This document shows, piece after piece, positions 43,782 through 54,175 of a DNA stretch of 64,000 nt. The stretch comes from Dactylis glomerata (taxonomy: Eukaryota > Streptophyta > Magnoliopsida > Poales > Poaceae), in NCBI GenBank assembly GCA_007115705.1, contig QXEO01002115.1, positions 577,591-641,590 of the forward strand. Direction: 5' to 3'. Under the pieces are notes generated by a model. It made no database searches. It saw nothing but the letters and a program-made list of their open reading frames with translations, and had not been told where the DNA came from. How positions within the stretch are numbered: position 1 is the stretch's first letter; every line of letters begins with the position of its first letter. The translations under genes were made by a program, and so were the position numbers.

Positions 43782-45345
43782 CTTTTTTTTAACAAACGTT
43801 TTTCCTCACGAGCTCGATTTTCTTGTCTCGCTTCTCCATCAAGACCACCCACCTTGCATCACTCCTTTTATCTCGCAATACCAATTTCACGGTGGCAAGT
43901 CAATTGTCAGTCAATGGTTGGGCGGAGCCAGGAAATTTTACCTATGGGTTCATTGTAGATTTGGCCATGAACTACCAATAGTATTGTACAATCATGTACC
44001 ATCTCAAAAGACCATACCGCTTAAGAAAACACAACATAAGCTTGCACTCGTCCTCCAAGGAGTTTCATGTTTTGCCTCGGCTCATGGTCCTATCTTGACT
44101 TGGGTATGAGTTCCTTGATAACTATAACATGGATGCCCCTTGATAACATAGGCACCCCATAGAGATATAGGCACCCCATATATATTTGGTATGAGGCCCT
44201 TAATAAGTATTACATGGATTTGGATGCCCCTGAGGGCTCTATTTCTAGTATATCTTTCTCCATGTGCATTGAATTGCGGTGGCGTCTTCTACGACGGTCT
44301 TGGGGCTTCATGTACTCTCATAGAGAGCCTCTAGGCTAGTATGGCATAGGGCCATCGAACCTGTAATATCGTTGGCCATTGGGAGCTATTCGTGGTGTAC
44401 CTATGGTGGCATGTCGGGCACCTCCTGCGCTCGTTCGTAAGATGCACGTCCAGAATGCCTTTCGGGCTAGCGGTCCTCCCATGGGACTTGCTCATGTTGG
44501 GACCACTGGGAGATTTCGGAGACCATTGAGGGCCATGATAGGAGCTTGGGATGGCGAGCCGTCCTCTTGGGCTGCGGGGTCATGTCCTGCACCACCGCTC
44601 CGGGAAGTTCCCGCTTACTTGTTGCTATGAAGCGGTGGGTCCCTCATGTGATAGTAATTTCATAGATGGCATAGTCACAAGGGATATTGGATGAGTATCG
44701 GTTAGGTCGATTGACTTGCCATATATGCAAATTTGCATTGACTTTTTTTTGTCAAACCGCAATTTTGTGCCCACGCATCTCTTATGCCAACAACATCTCG
44801 TTTTGCAAACCTTCTGACTTATTTCTTGAGCACCGTAGAAAATTCGCATATGCTTAGAGCGTCTATATCTTATATTTTAAGTATCTTACATTTTATTCAT
44901 GTTGCCAAACCAACCATCAGTAAAATTGTCGTAGAAATAAGTAACAAGAATGCACAAAGTCTTACTAAGATTAAAATTCCAAAAATTTGCATGAAAGAAA
45001 AAGGAAAGAGAAAGAGATGAATAGTTACACGTTAAAAGTATGATCACGTTTATTCTTTTTGCAATATTTTATTTTGGAGCACGGAATATATGCATAGTTT
45101 TACTGCAAATTCAGTGTTTTCTGAAGACACATGCAACAGTTCAATCAATGATACTTTGCAACACCTTTTTTGAAATGAAGGCATAGCCCCATCCTCCACA
45201 TCAAAGTGATACACGCGGCCGCTGTATTAAACCACGGTATCGAGTATCAAGTATAAGAGTTACAAATCACGCATCAACAAGCGTGGCAGCATAAATCAGC
45301 CAAAATAAAAGGCTACAAAGGTTTCTGAAAAGTCTAGGCATTCTC
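43782..45345 (+). repeat. Tandem duplication, copy 2
   Basis: Colinear with copy 1. Differs by scattered substitutions and a 19-21-bp internal tandem gain near 44160 (AGGCACCCCATAGAGATAT). Confidence 0.9.
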
Positions 45346-45661
45346 CAGTCGATTAGAGATCACTTGCAACTCGTATGCCACATTGTACACTCTTCGATAT
45401 TATATATGCTTCCCCAAGATTTTTTTTTTCAATTAATGATTAGTGCATGAAACTTGACCGTTGCCAATGTACCGATAGCAAAATCTGAACGTGGATGTAC
45501 CGACCTGTCGATGGGCACTCCGCTATTCAACTTCAACGGTGGATGGGGGGCAGCATTCATGCATGGTGTTGACGCTGTACCATCATGCACGAATGTACCC
45601 ACAATATAACGTCAGGCTATAGCTCCATGCCTCCTTGGGGAATCCGATGCTAGCAAGCTAC
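45346..45661. other. No feature seen
   Basis: Contains a T-run at 45420 and otherwise unremarkable sequence. Confidence 0.4.
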
Positions 45662-45955
45662 TTTTTTAGATAAAGAGTAGATATTAATATCGTGAAGATA
45701 TCATACATTCAGCCTTTGCAATAACATATTGTTCTAGAGCATTGCGGATACACACAGTCAAAAAAGAAAGAAGAATTACAAAAATAAAAGTCTCGACAAA
45801 GTGATCTATTTTTTAGAACAGCAGTACTAACAACACCAAGACAGCACCAGAAGTCCAGCTTCTCCAAAAAACGACGCCTTCAAAAGGGAATAGTGCACAA
45901 GTGCTATCGTCATCCGATCGTAAGATCTCGGGTTTTCACCCTGAAGAAAGTCGTC
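45662..45955 (-). mobile_element. Retroposon copy 1 (minus orientation)
   Basis: Starts with TTTTTTAGATAAAGAG, the complement of an A-tailed 3' end (GATATTAATATCTACTCTTTATC then A-run), and extends to CGGGTTTTCACCCTGAAGAA. Reverse-complement homologue of 47062-47361 over about 295 bases. Probably the 3' part of a plant non-LTR element; family unknown. Confidence 0.65.
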
Positions 45956-46340
45956 GCACAGGTGAGAATCTTGCATTTCTTAATCCTATATATCCATGTA
46001 GGATGTAGCCCCCCGATCACAGCTGAAATATATGTACTTGCGTGCTCGTTCTCGTGTGTCTACGCTAAGCTACAAAACCGTCGCTGTTCCGTTTTACGGT
46101 GCCATGCAATTATAACTATTGTAGAGGCAATATGGCACTTTGTGCAGCACAAATGCATATATATGCATTGGGAATTTGAGGTGTACACGCTTGGGTTTGA
46201 AAGCGAATCTGGCGATGTCGTCACGGCGCTGTCAGAAGGTACATATACGTGAGCGCGTCGCATGAACCGACATGGCCGGAATGGCTAGGCAGAATCCGAT
46301 GCTGCAAGATTCTCTATTTATTTTTAGAGAAATTTCGAAT
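45956..46340. other. No gene seen in inverted-repeat loop, left part
   Basis: Unassigned sequence with short open frames only. Confidence 0.4.
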
Positions 46341-46661
46341 GTGTGCTTTGGTCACAAACTTGCAAATCGTAAATTCTGGATCATAAAGTTGCCACGCACG
46401 AGCATTTTGATCACTCGTTAGTTTTTTTTACAAATAACCCCTACATGTTTATTTCTTCTAATTGCTTCTAATTATTTTTCATGGGCTCAAAAAAATCGCA
46501 AAAATCTCGATTGGTCTTTATTTCTTTCTCCGATCTCACATTGCCGTATGATTTTTCTTCAATCTCTTGCCTCATCTTGGAAACACTGACCAAAGCGCTC
46601 GTGTCATGGCAACTTCGTGATCGAGAATTCACGATTTGCAAGTTCGTGACCAAATCGCACA
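46341..46661. mobile_element. Foldback/MITE-like element with ~75-bp arms
   Basis: Arms 46341-46415 and 46586-46661 are imperfect reverse complements: TTGGTCACAAACTTGCAAAT against ATTTGCAAGTTCGTGACCAA. The right side carries an extra CGTGGCAACTTCG. Clear target duplication not found. The loop is about 170 bp. Confidence 0.7.
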
Positions 46662-47061
46662 TCCGTGGCAACTTCGTACACCAAACTGGTATTTTCTCTT
46701 ATTTATATTTATGAAATAACATTCAGATCCATGGGACTCCAGAAGATAACCAAAACGAACATATGATCACCTGAGCAGCCTACTCTGAAGTCCCTGTTTA
46801 TAATATTTCCTCCCATCCATTCGAAGCCCAGCTCGTGTGGTGGGAGAGTTCACGCCCTGTTGCCATACTAGAAATTTTGAACACTGCACTAGCTAGCTAG
46901 CAGTCCTATTGGTGTTTCGTGACTTGGAGCAGCTGCTTGATAGTGGGGGCGACTGCATAGGAGAAGTTCATAGTCTTATCTTTTAGGGTGAAAATCCAAG
47001 ATCTGGCTTTAATTGGTTGTGCCTGGCAATGTCCTTGTTGAAGGCATTGTTTTGAGAGCGA
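46662..47061. other. No gene seen in inverted-repeat loop, right part
   Basis: Contains a second, partial copy of the retroposon text (TAGGGTGAAAATCCAAGATC at about 46985) upstream of the main one, so the retroposon may begin near 46880. Confidence 0.4.
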
Positions 47062-47361
47062 TGACTTTGTTCAGGGTGAAAACCTAAGATCTATGATCGG
47101 ACGACAACGGTGCTTGTGCTTTGTTCCTTTTTTGGAGGCATCGCTTTTGGAGAAGCTAGACTTTTGGTGTTGTCCTGATAGTGCTTGGGCTGCTGTTTCA
47201 AGAAATTGATCACTATAGCGGGACTTTTTTCTTTTTTTTTAATTCTTCTCTCCTTTTTTGGTTGTGTGCATCCGTAATACCGCTAGGGCAATACATTGTT
47301 GCAGAGGTTAGGTGTATTTAGTATCTCCGTGATATTAATATATGCTCCTTGTCGAAAAAAA
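47062..47361 (+). mobile_element. Retroposon copy 2 (plus orientation)
   Basis: From CAGGGTGAAAACCTAAGATC to GATATTAATATATGCTCCTT, then GTCGAAAAAAA. With copy 1 it forms an inverted repeat with ~295-bp arms and a 1.1-kb loop. Confidence 0.65.
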
Positions 47362-47469
47362 GCTAGCGGACCTAGCACTAATATGGAAGAAAAAGAGAAT
47401 TTTTGCTAAAAGTAAACTAACATGGAAGAAAACCACATGCCAACAACAGCCTTAAAGAAGTTGAGGCTA

Positions 47470-48445
47470 GCGCAATGAAAAATTCAGGCCAATAAGCCTT
47501 CTTCATATAGCTTTAGTAACTGTCATTACTCAATTTGCATGTATCAAAGGCAGATTCATTCTAGAGAGTGTAGCCAGTGCACATGAAGTCATCCATTCCA
47601 TTGTGGAATAAAAAGGTGAGGGTCTGATTAATAAGCTTGATTGTGAGAAAGCTTATAACAATATCAGCTCAGATTTTCTCCCTGATTTGCTTGAAAAGGG
47701 AATCTCGGATTGATATAATCAAGGCAATCACCCATGGTGGCTCCATAGGTATAAATTGAATAACACAATTGGCAACTTATTCTTGCTGGTCAAGGTTTGA
47801 GGCAAGGATACCATATGTCCCCTCTACTCTTCAATTTAGTTGTTGCATGTCCTCACAAGAATTTTGTCGAAACTTGCAGAGGCAACCTGATTAGAGGACT
47901 TTGTCCTGATGTTTACCCCGGTGGTGTCATTTGCTTGCAATATGCAGTTGACACCATCCTTCTCTCAGAATAGGACTAGGTCATGGGTCCTCACCTGCTT
48001 TGAACAAGTGTTTGGGATCAAGAAAGTGAACTCACCCCTTTAGGTATAGTTGGAATTTTCCAAATCAAATACCCAAGTATCCCTTTACACTATGAGAAAC
48101 TGAGAAGGGGAGAAATACAACCTTTTATAGATAAAATGTTGAAAAGAATTGCAAGTTGGAGGAGTAACTTGCTTTCATATGTTGCTAGGTTCATTTTCAT
48201 ATGTTTGCAAGTTGGAGGAGTAACTTGCGTATACCCATCTACTCGCTTTCTTTTTCAAATTTCCTAAATGGTCTCTTGAATTTACCAGCTCCGAAGTAGC
48301 TACCTACCTTTGGAATGATTTTGAGAGTCACGAGAAAGTTTCTCTTGCAAACTAGAAACTTATTTGCAAGAACGATCTTGGGGGCTTAGGAATCTCTCAC
48401 TTAGCAAATGTAAACCTATGCCTGCTCATTTCATGGGTCAAGAGA
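47470..48445 (+). pseudogene. LINE-1 reverse transcriptase, N-terminal part
   Basis: Motifs in changing frames: FRPISLL near 47481, KGRFILESVASAHEVIHSI, LINKLDCEKAYNNISSDFL, RQGYHMSPLLFNLVV (near 47810) and LQYAVDTILLS near 47936, where active LINEs have an ADD triad; here it reads A-V-D, so a catalytic aspartate is lost. Multiple stops. An internal deletion lies between the FRPISLL and KGRF motifs. Ends with GGLGISHLANVNLCLLISWV at the A' insertion. Confidence 0.82.
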
Positions 48446-48779
48446 TGACGAGGGTTAACTCGACAAATGTCCTAGATGAAGGACTTAGGATCGGGTAGAT
48501 AGGGCGTCGGATGAACTCGAAGGTAAAGTTAGTCGAAATAGGTGTGTATCGAAAGTAAACTTGGGTGTTCAACCTGGCTTGCTTTCAATCTGCCCTACAC
48601 CGTCCCCTCCTGGCCCCTATATATAGGTGGCCAGGTCTCGAGGATCGGGTAGGGTCCGATACAGATTACAATATCGACATACGGTAAGAACTCGTATTCG
48701 ACTATCATTACAATTGGGCCTAGCTTAACGGGCCTCAGGGGTACTCAACTAACGGGCTCTATTAGCTATACCCTTGTCA
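48446..48779 (-). repeat. A' 3' LTR
   Basis: 334 bp; palindromic TATA at 48616-48627. Confidence 0.92.
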
Positions 48780-49700
48780 GTAGCCCCTGAGATTCTACCA
48801 GAATTGCAGATTCAGGTTGAATCTCTAATCTTTAAATCTTCGACTTGATCAATTCTTCGTCTTCTTCATATCTTAAAATCTTCGACTTGGTCTTTCGACT
48901 TATGTTTCATGATAACTTGCTCGCAAGGGATTTTGATGAACAAGCCTGACAACTCTGACGGATCAAGAGGTCAGTTAACTGCCGGAACAGATACTTGTCA
49001 CCTACTTCAAATTCAATCCCCTTGGACTTGAATTCGGGATACCGGTCAAACCCATTATTTTGCCTCATTTAGGACTTACAAAAAATGAATCCCAGTGGTT
49101 CTCAAGGTACCCAGTGCGTCCACCAGGATTTTCTTCGCGTCGTAGACACGGATACATACCAGCAGAGCGCATCCATGTGCGTATACCAGGCCACACAGGA
49201 CGGATCCCGGGGTCTTACCTTCGTGACAAGTCACGGCATTCGAGTTTCGTTGCGATAACGCAACTCGAGAATCTTATGTCGCAGTCAAATTTTGACTGAA
49301 AATATTCGGGTTTCTACAACCATAAAACTTGCTCCCGATAGGAGTAACACTTCTCCAATCTCCAATGCTTTACCAATGAATATCGTCGGGTGCGCGCACA
49401 GCGCTCCCGATGGGAGTAGCCCCCGAGGCTATAGTCGAAAAAGGGTTTTTCGAGTATAGGCTCAAGAGAGAATGTAGCTCGTCATACTTCAACTCGAAAC
49501 TCTTCAACTTCGAGGTTCTTCAACTCGAGATACTTTCAAGAACACCTTGTCGTCAAGTACTAGTCCACTACTTCAATGAAGAGTTCCATTCGACTTTTTT
49601 TTTGAAAGTAACAGCCTCCAAGGCTATAACCAGAAATCCTTCATAGATGATCCTTTCTATAAATTCAGCATTTGTCGGCGCCATCCTGTTTCCTGTACAT
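48780..49700 (+). other. A' region between 3' LTR and antisense promoter
   Basis: No recognised gene. Contains the block (49060-49300) conserved with A and B, and CTCCCGATAGGAG / CTCCCGATGGGAG hairpins near 49334 and 49404, the second followed by CCCCCGAGGCTATAGTCG. Confidence 0.55.
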
Positions 49701-49704
49701 ATAT

Positions 49705-49930
49705 ATTTTATGACGTCAACGAAGACGTAACTCTTCCTCAGTGCAAACCGTTGTATGGGTAACACTGTAACTTCCACGATTTTATGACCGTTTAGTGGGC
49801 TGCACGATTTTTGACCGTTGGTGGGCTGACGTTTCCGATCTTTGCGCCACGTCTCAGCCCACGATCCTTCTCCTAGAAGATATATAAATGGTATAGTGGG
49901 GAATCGTATTGTTCACCAGCTCGTTGCCTC
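49705..49930 (+). promoter_or_regulatory. Promoter of the A' antisense gene
   Basis: TATATAAAT at 49881-49889, ATG at 50035. Upstream: the palindrome TGACGTCA (bZIP-type site, 49711-49718; TGATGTCA in A) and one TTGACC W-box core near 49811; the first W-box of A is altered here to ATGACC. Confidence 0.6.
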
Positions 49931-50034
49931 CGCCGCCTCCATTGCTGATCTCCTCTGCCTCTTCCTCTCTTGCGGAGCCCCCAAGCGCACTTTTGTGCTG
50001 GATGCGCGTGAAACATCTGGCCACCAAGAGCACT

Positions 50035-52682
50035 ATGGCCAAGTCTTCTGCCACCAACTGGGTTCGCTCCACCATCACCAAGAAGGAGGTGGAGAAGGCC
50101 ACGGCGGACGGCCTCATCGCTGCCGAAGATTCCATTAAATTTCCCAGCACCGAACGGATCCCGAAGCCCCCGAGCGGTTACCGGGTAATGTTCCTTGCTT
50201 TCCTCTTCCGCGGTTTGTCCCTTCCTGCCCACGAGTTTCTCCGTGGGCTGCTATTTGTCTACGGTGTGCAGCTCCATCAGCTCACACCAAATTCCCTTCT
50301 CCACATTGCTTGTTTCGTGACTCTTTGCGAGTCCTTCTTGGGCATTGAGCCCCACTTCCTTCTTTGGAGGTCAATCTTTCGGCTCCGCCCCAACGTTGCT
50401 TTGGCTAGGAAACCTGAACTGGGCGGAGCCGTCGTTTCTGTGCGCCCTGAAGCGCAATACCTTGAATTTTCCATGGCCGCATCTGTCCAAGGGTGGAGGA
50501 CCAAGTGGTTCTATATCAAGGATCGCAAATCCTCTCCTGAAGATGAATTCGGCTTGCCTCCCTTTGACGCTTCTTAGGAGGTGAAGAAATTGAAGTCATG
50601 GGACTCGCTTCCCTCAGATGCGGAAGTAGAACAAATTCTTCCTCTTCTATCCCGCATTCAAGCTATGAAAACAGGCCTAGGAGGTGCTTTGTCGGGTATC
50701 CAACTCATGGCGTTTTTCATACAACGCCGAGTTCAACCCCTGCAGCACCGCCTCACCAAACTTTGGGCTTACTCTGGCTTGGAAGATCCTACTCGCATAT
50801 CTGAAGATCTGATGTCAAAAGAAGATATCGACAAGCGAGTCAGGAATCTGACCAAGCTCACCAAGGAACATTCAGTTGCTGATTTGACTGCAAATTTCTT
50901 CGACTCCGTGCACCCTCTTCCTGAGGTATACATCCCTATATCCATTTGTTGTTAGACTTTTCTTAGTTTCGACTTGCGTTATTCTTTGCCTCTGCACTCT
51001 GCTGATTTATTAATATGCAGGGTCACCAAGTCATTGTTTCTCGTCCTCCTCTTCCGGAGGCAGGGCCCCTACCAGCTGATCTTGCCTCTCGTGCATCTGA
51101 AGCCCCCGAGGCTGACGAAAGTCAGGACGAAGAGGATATCGAAGAATCAGAAAATGAGACTAGCTCATCGACGTCGCTTCCTCCCGCACTTGCTGACGAA
51201 GTTGGTGTCGACAAGAAAAGGAAGCGTGTCGACGAAATTGCTTCCTCGAGCTCTGCGGCGGCTGGTAAAGCCCCCGTTATTGTGGAAGATCTCGAATACT
51301 TCGACATGCTAGCATCGTAAGTATTTGTAACCATATCTTTCAATTTTCCTTGTCTTGTTTTCACAACTTGCTCTTGTCATGCAGTGATGATGAAGAGCCG
51401 CCGGCATATGCTACGGCTGCTTCTCCTGCGGCCCCTGATGAGCCAGCTGAGCCAGATGTTGCTCCGAGGATTACCAGGGCCTCTGTAAAGAAGATTTCTC
51501 AAACTAAAGCCCGAAACCTCAAACGCGCGAAGAAGGCCAAAGAAGCCGACGCTTCTCTGGAGGCCCATGTTTCTACAGTTTCTTCTAATGATGTGAGTGT
51601 TTCTTCTTTTCCTGCTTTCCTTTCATACACTCCCTCTCTGACACGCTCTTTTCTTCAGGCTTTGGTAAAGAGATTCATCGACTTGGGCACTGAATGTGCG
51701 GGTTACCTAAAGGTTGCAAAAGCTTCCGAAGGTGCAATTTTGATGTTCAATCATTACTTTTCCTCTGTGCTTTGTCTCTTGCTGTTTATCTGACTCCCTT
51801 TCGTCTTCTTTTGCAGCTGCCTTAGCAACAGCCAATGCTCGTATTGCGTCGCTGGAGGCGGAGCTCAAAGCTTCGCAGAAAGCTTATGACGCTGCGACCG
51901 CTGCTAAGGCAATTGCTGAGAAGTCGCAAAAATCTGCGCTTGCCAAGGCGTAGAAGGCTGAGAGGGCGTTAGCTGATGCCAACAAGGAGCATGCTCAACA
52001 AGAGCAAGCCGTGGCGGAGCGTCTTCACACCATGTCTTGTGCCGCTGAAAGTGAGTTCTTCGACTTGTCTTTGTATTTTCGACTTCTGTTGCACTTGTGT
52101 ACTTTTTGTCACTTGTCTCTTCTTTTCTTTTCTATTTGTGCAGAATTTACCGGGGTATCTCCGTCGGCTTTGCAAACAGACGATGATCCTCTGATGAATG
52201 CGGTTAACCTACTCGAAGAAAACTGGATATCTATCCAGGAAACTTTTGAGTTGGTTAGCCGCGTTCTATCACGGCTGTTTACTGGTTTGTGGCCGAAGAA
52301 AAGGGTGACAGTTCCGAAGGACAACTTGGCTGAACTCGCCAAATCCTTCGATACTACTGAAGACCCCACTCTCCAGCTGAAAGGGCTGTCCATTAAGCGC
52401 GGCGCCGAGGGTGCTATTGCACTTTCCCTTGCGCATGGTACAGACTTCGACTGGGAGAGGGTTAGCTCCCCTCATGGCCACACCCGTGACGAGATGAAGG
52501 TGTTTTTCGAGAAGGCGAAGAAGTTGGCACCTGCATTGTTGACAACGATCTCTCCTTCGGCAGCCTCTGCGGTGCCTGCTGCACCACCTCCAGCGGCGAA
52601 AGATCCGGTGCCACCGTCGCCTTCTAGCGAGGAAGCTGCTGCGCCCCCTTCTACCATGGAGCATAATGCTGAGGTGGCGTAG
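50035..52682 (+). pseudogene. A' antisense gene 1: Transposase_28-type protein, six exons
   Basis: Exons 50035-50925, 51021-51316, 51385-51592, 51659-51731, 51817-52050 and 52144-52682, all with borders at the same codons as in A. Exon 1 holds the PF04195 domain (SGYRVMFLAFLFRGLSLPAH, LLFVYGVQLHQLTPNSLLHI). Exon 2 carries KKRKRV; exon 5 is a coiled coil. The last exon ends in the PPSTMEHNAEVA tail missing from A. Two in-frame TAG codons occur, at 50575-50577 (glutamine in A) and 51951-51953 (lysine in A), so this copy cannot make the full protein. These lesions differ from that in A. Confidence 0.82.
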
Positions 52683-52861
52683 ACTCAGCTTCCTTGTAGC
52701 TTCTTTTTTAGTGTTCTCCTTTTGAATGTAAAGACTTTAGTTAAATGCAACCCGAGAACCTTTAGCCATAGGGTTGTGCTCTTATGTAAATGTATTCTCT
52801 TCGTATGAAATATTATGCTGCCTTTCTGAAATTGTTTCTCCTTTCTTTTCTATTGTAGTCA

Positions 52862-53790
52862 ATGCGCGTTCATGATCCTTTGACTCATGGTCCTGCTCCT
52901 TCTTCTGCCCATGGGTTCGATCCACAGATTTCGTCGACTACTAGTCGATGCAGTCAATGCTTGGAATACTCTTCCAGGATTTCCGACCTTGAAACTCGCC
53001 TATCCTTGGCTAAATGCCAAGCACAGATGGCTATTAAAAAGGCTAGCCAAGCCAGTGGCTATATGAAGAAAATCTCTTCCCTTGAAGAAAAGGTCTCCAG
53101 CTTGATGGCGAAGGTTGTTCATAATGAAGAGTGTGAATCTTTCATTCTTGGCATTGTCGAGTCTGCTTGCGAGCTGTTGCGATGTGAGTTTTCTTTCGAC
53201 TCCTTCTTTGGATGTTTGTGCACTGCTGCTTTTGTGATATATTTGCCGTTGTAGGTACTTGTTTGGATTTTGCTGCTGAAGAACGTCGAGTTGCTGAGCG
53301 AAATGCTGCTTTGGAGAAGATGTCGACTGGCTACGAAACTTTGTGGTCTGATCCTCGACGCCGAAGCGCCATTGTATTGCTCCAAGACCGTGCCCAGCAC
53401 ATTGGCGAGTCAGTTGATGGTTGCCGACGAGCTCTCACAACTATGCACTCCGTCATGCTTCCTCGTAATCCTTTGCCTGCAACTTTCCCACTTCTTCTTG
53501 ATACTTTCAGATCAAGTCATCGTATTCATAGGTTGATAGAGCTGAACTTAGTGGCAGGTGCCAATTTTGCTCTCGGGTGGATACGCAAGTGGCACCCGAG
53601 GTTGAATTACAGCACTATGTCCCTGAGTTTGGCTCCAGGTGGAGCTAGCCTTCGAGTTCATATGGAGAATACGTTGCAGCCTGCCCGGAGACTCATAGCT
53701 AGGCTTCTGGAAGCGGATGCTGCGTTTTTTCGCGAGTATCATTATTTGGATCCTTTAGGCGTAGATGATTCTGACAACCCGTTGTTGTAA
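52862..53790 (+). CDS. A' antisense gene 2: coiled-coil protein, two exons
   Basis: Exon 1 52862-53183 (MRVHDPLTHGPAPSS), intron 53184-53254 (71 bases, GTGAG...TGTAG), exon 2 53255-53790. Unspliced, the frame stops inside the intron; spliced, it matches A to the last residues (DPLGVDDSDNPLL). Residue features as in A: SRCSQCLEYS, a coiled coil, FALGWIRKWHPRLNYSTMS. The ATG follows an acceptor-like TTCTATTGTAG, as in A. Function unknown. Confidence 0.62.
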
Positions 53791-54175
53791 TGTTTTTGTG
53801 TATATGGAACGCGAGAGTGTCTTATTTTGCGACTGTTGTGTCGAAAAGTTTATTCTCAAAGCGTTATTGTGTAAGTCGTGCGTTTGCCGCATTTTTCCCT
53901 TTGAAAAGATTCGTAAACTCGAATATGAGGAACGATTTATCTTTATTTATACTTGTAATATAAGATACATGGGGTGACCCAAGAGATCCGGCCTATGACC
54001 TGTGTTCTGGATCTAGAGGGCATTGCCCCTGGTATAACTCGTGGCTTTTATAGCCTTTGTGTCCTTCTCTTCTCTATGTTTACGACGTCGCAGTTTTCCC
54101 CTCTTCTCCTGCGCCTTTGCCTTCTCCTGGTGTTTCTACTCGTGGTTTCTTTGTCTCGGGCTCCGCGACGCGTCC
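53791..54175. other. A' convergent interval between antisense gene 2 and gag
   Basis: Contains GGAACGATTTATCTTTATTT near 53929 and ATAAGATACATGGGGTGACC, conserved with A (12110-12160). Probably the 3' UTRs/terminators of both convergent transcripts. No ORF of note. Confidence 0.45.
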
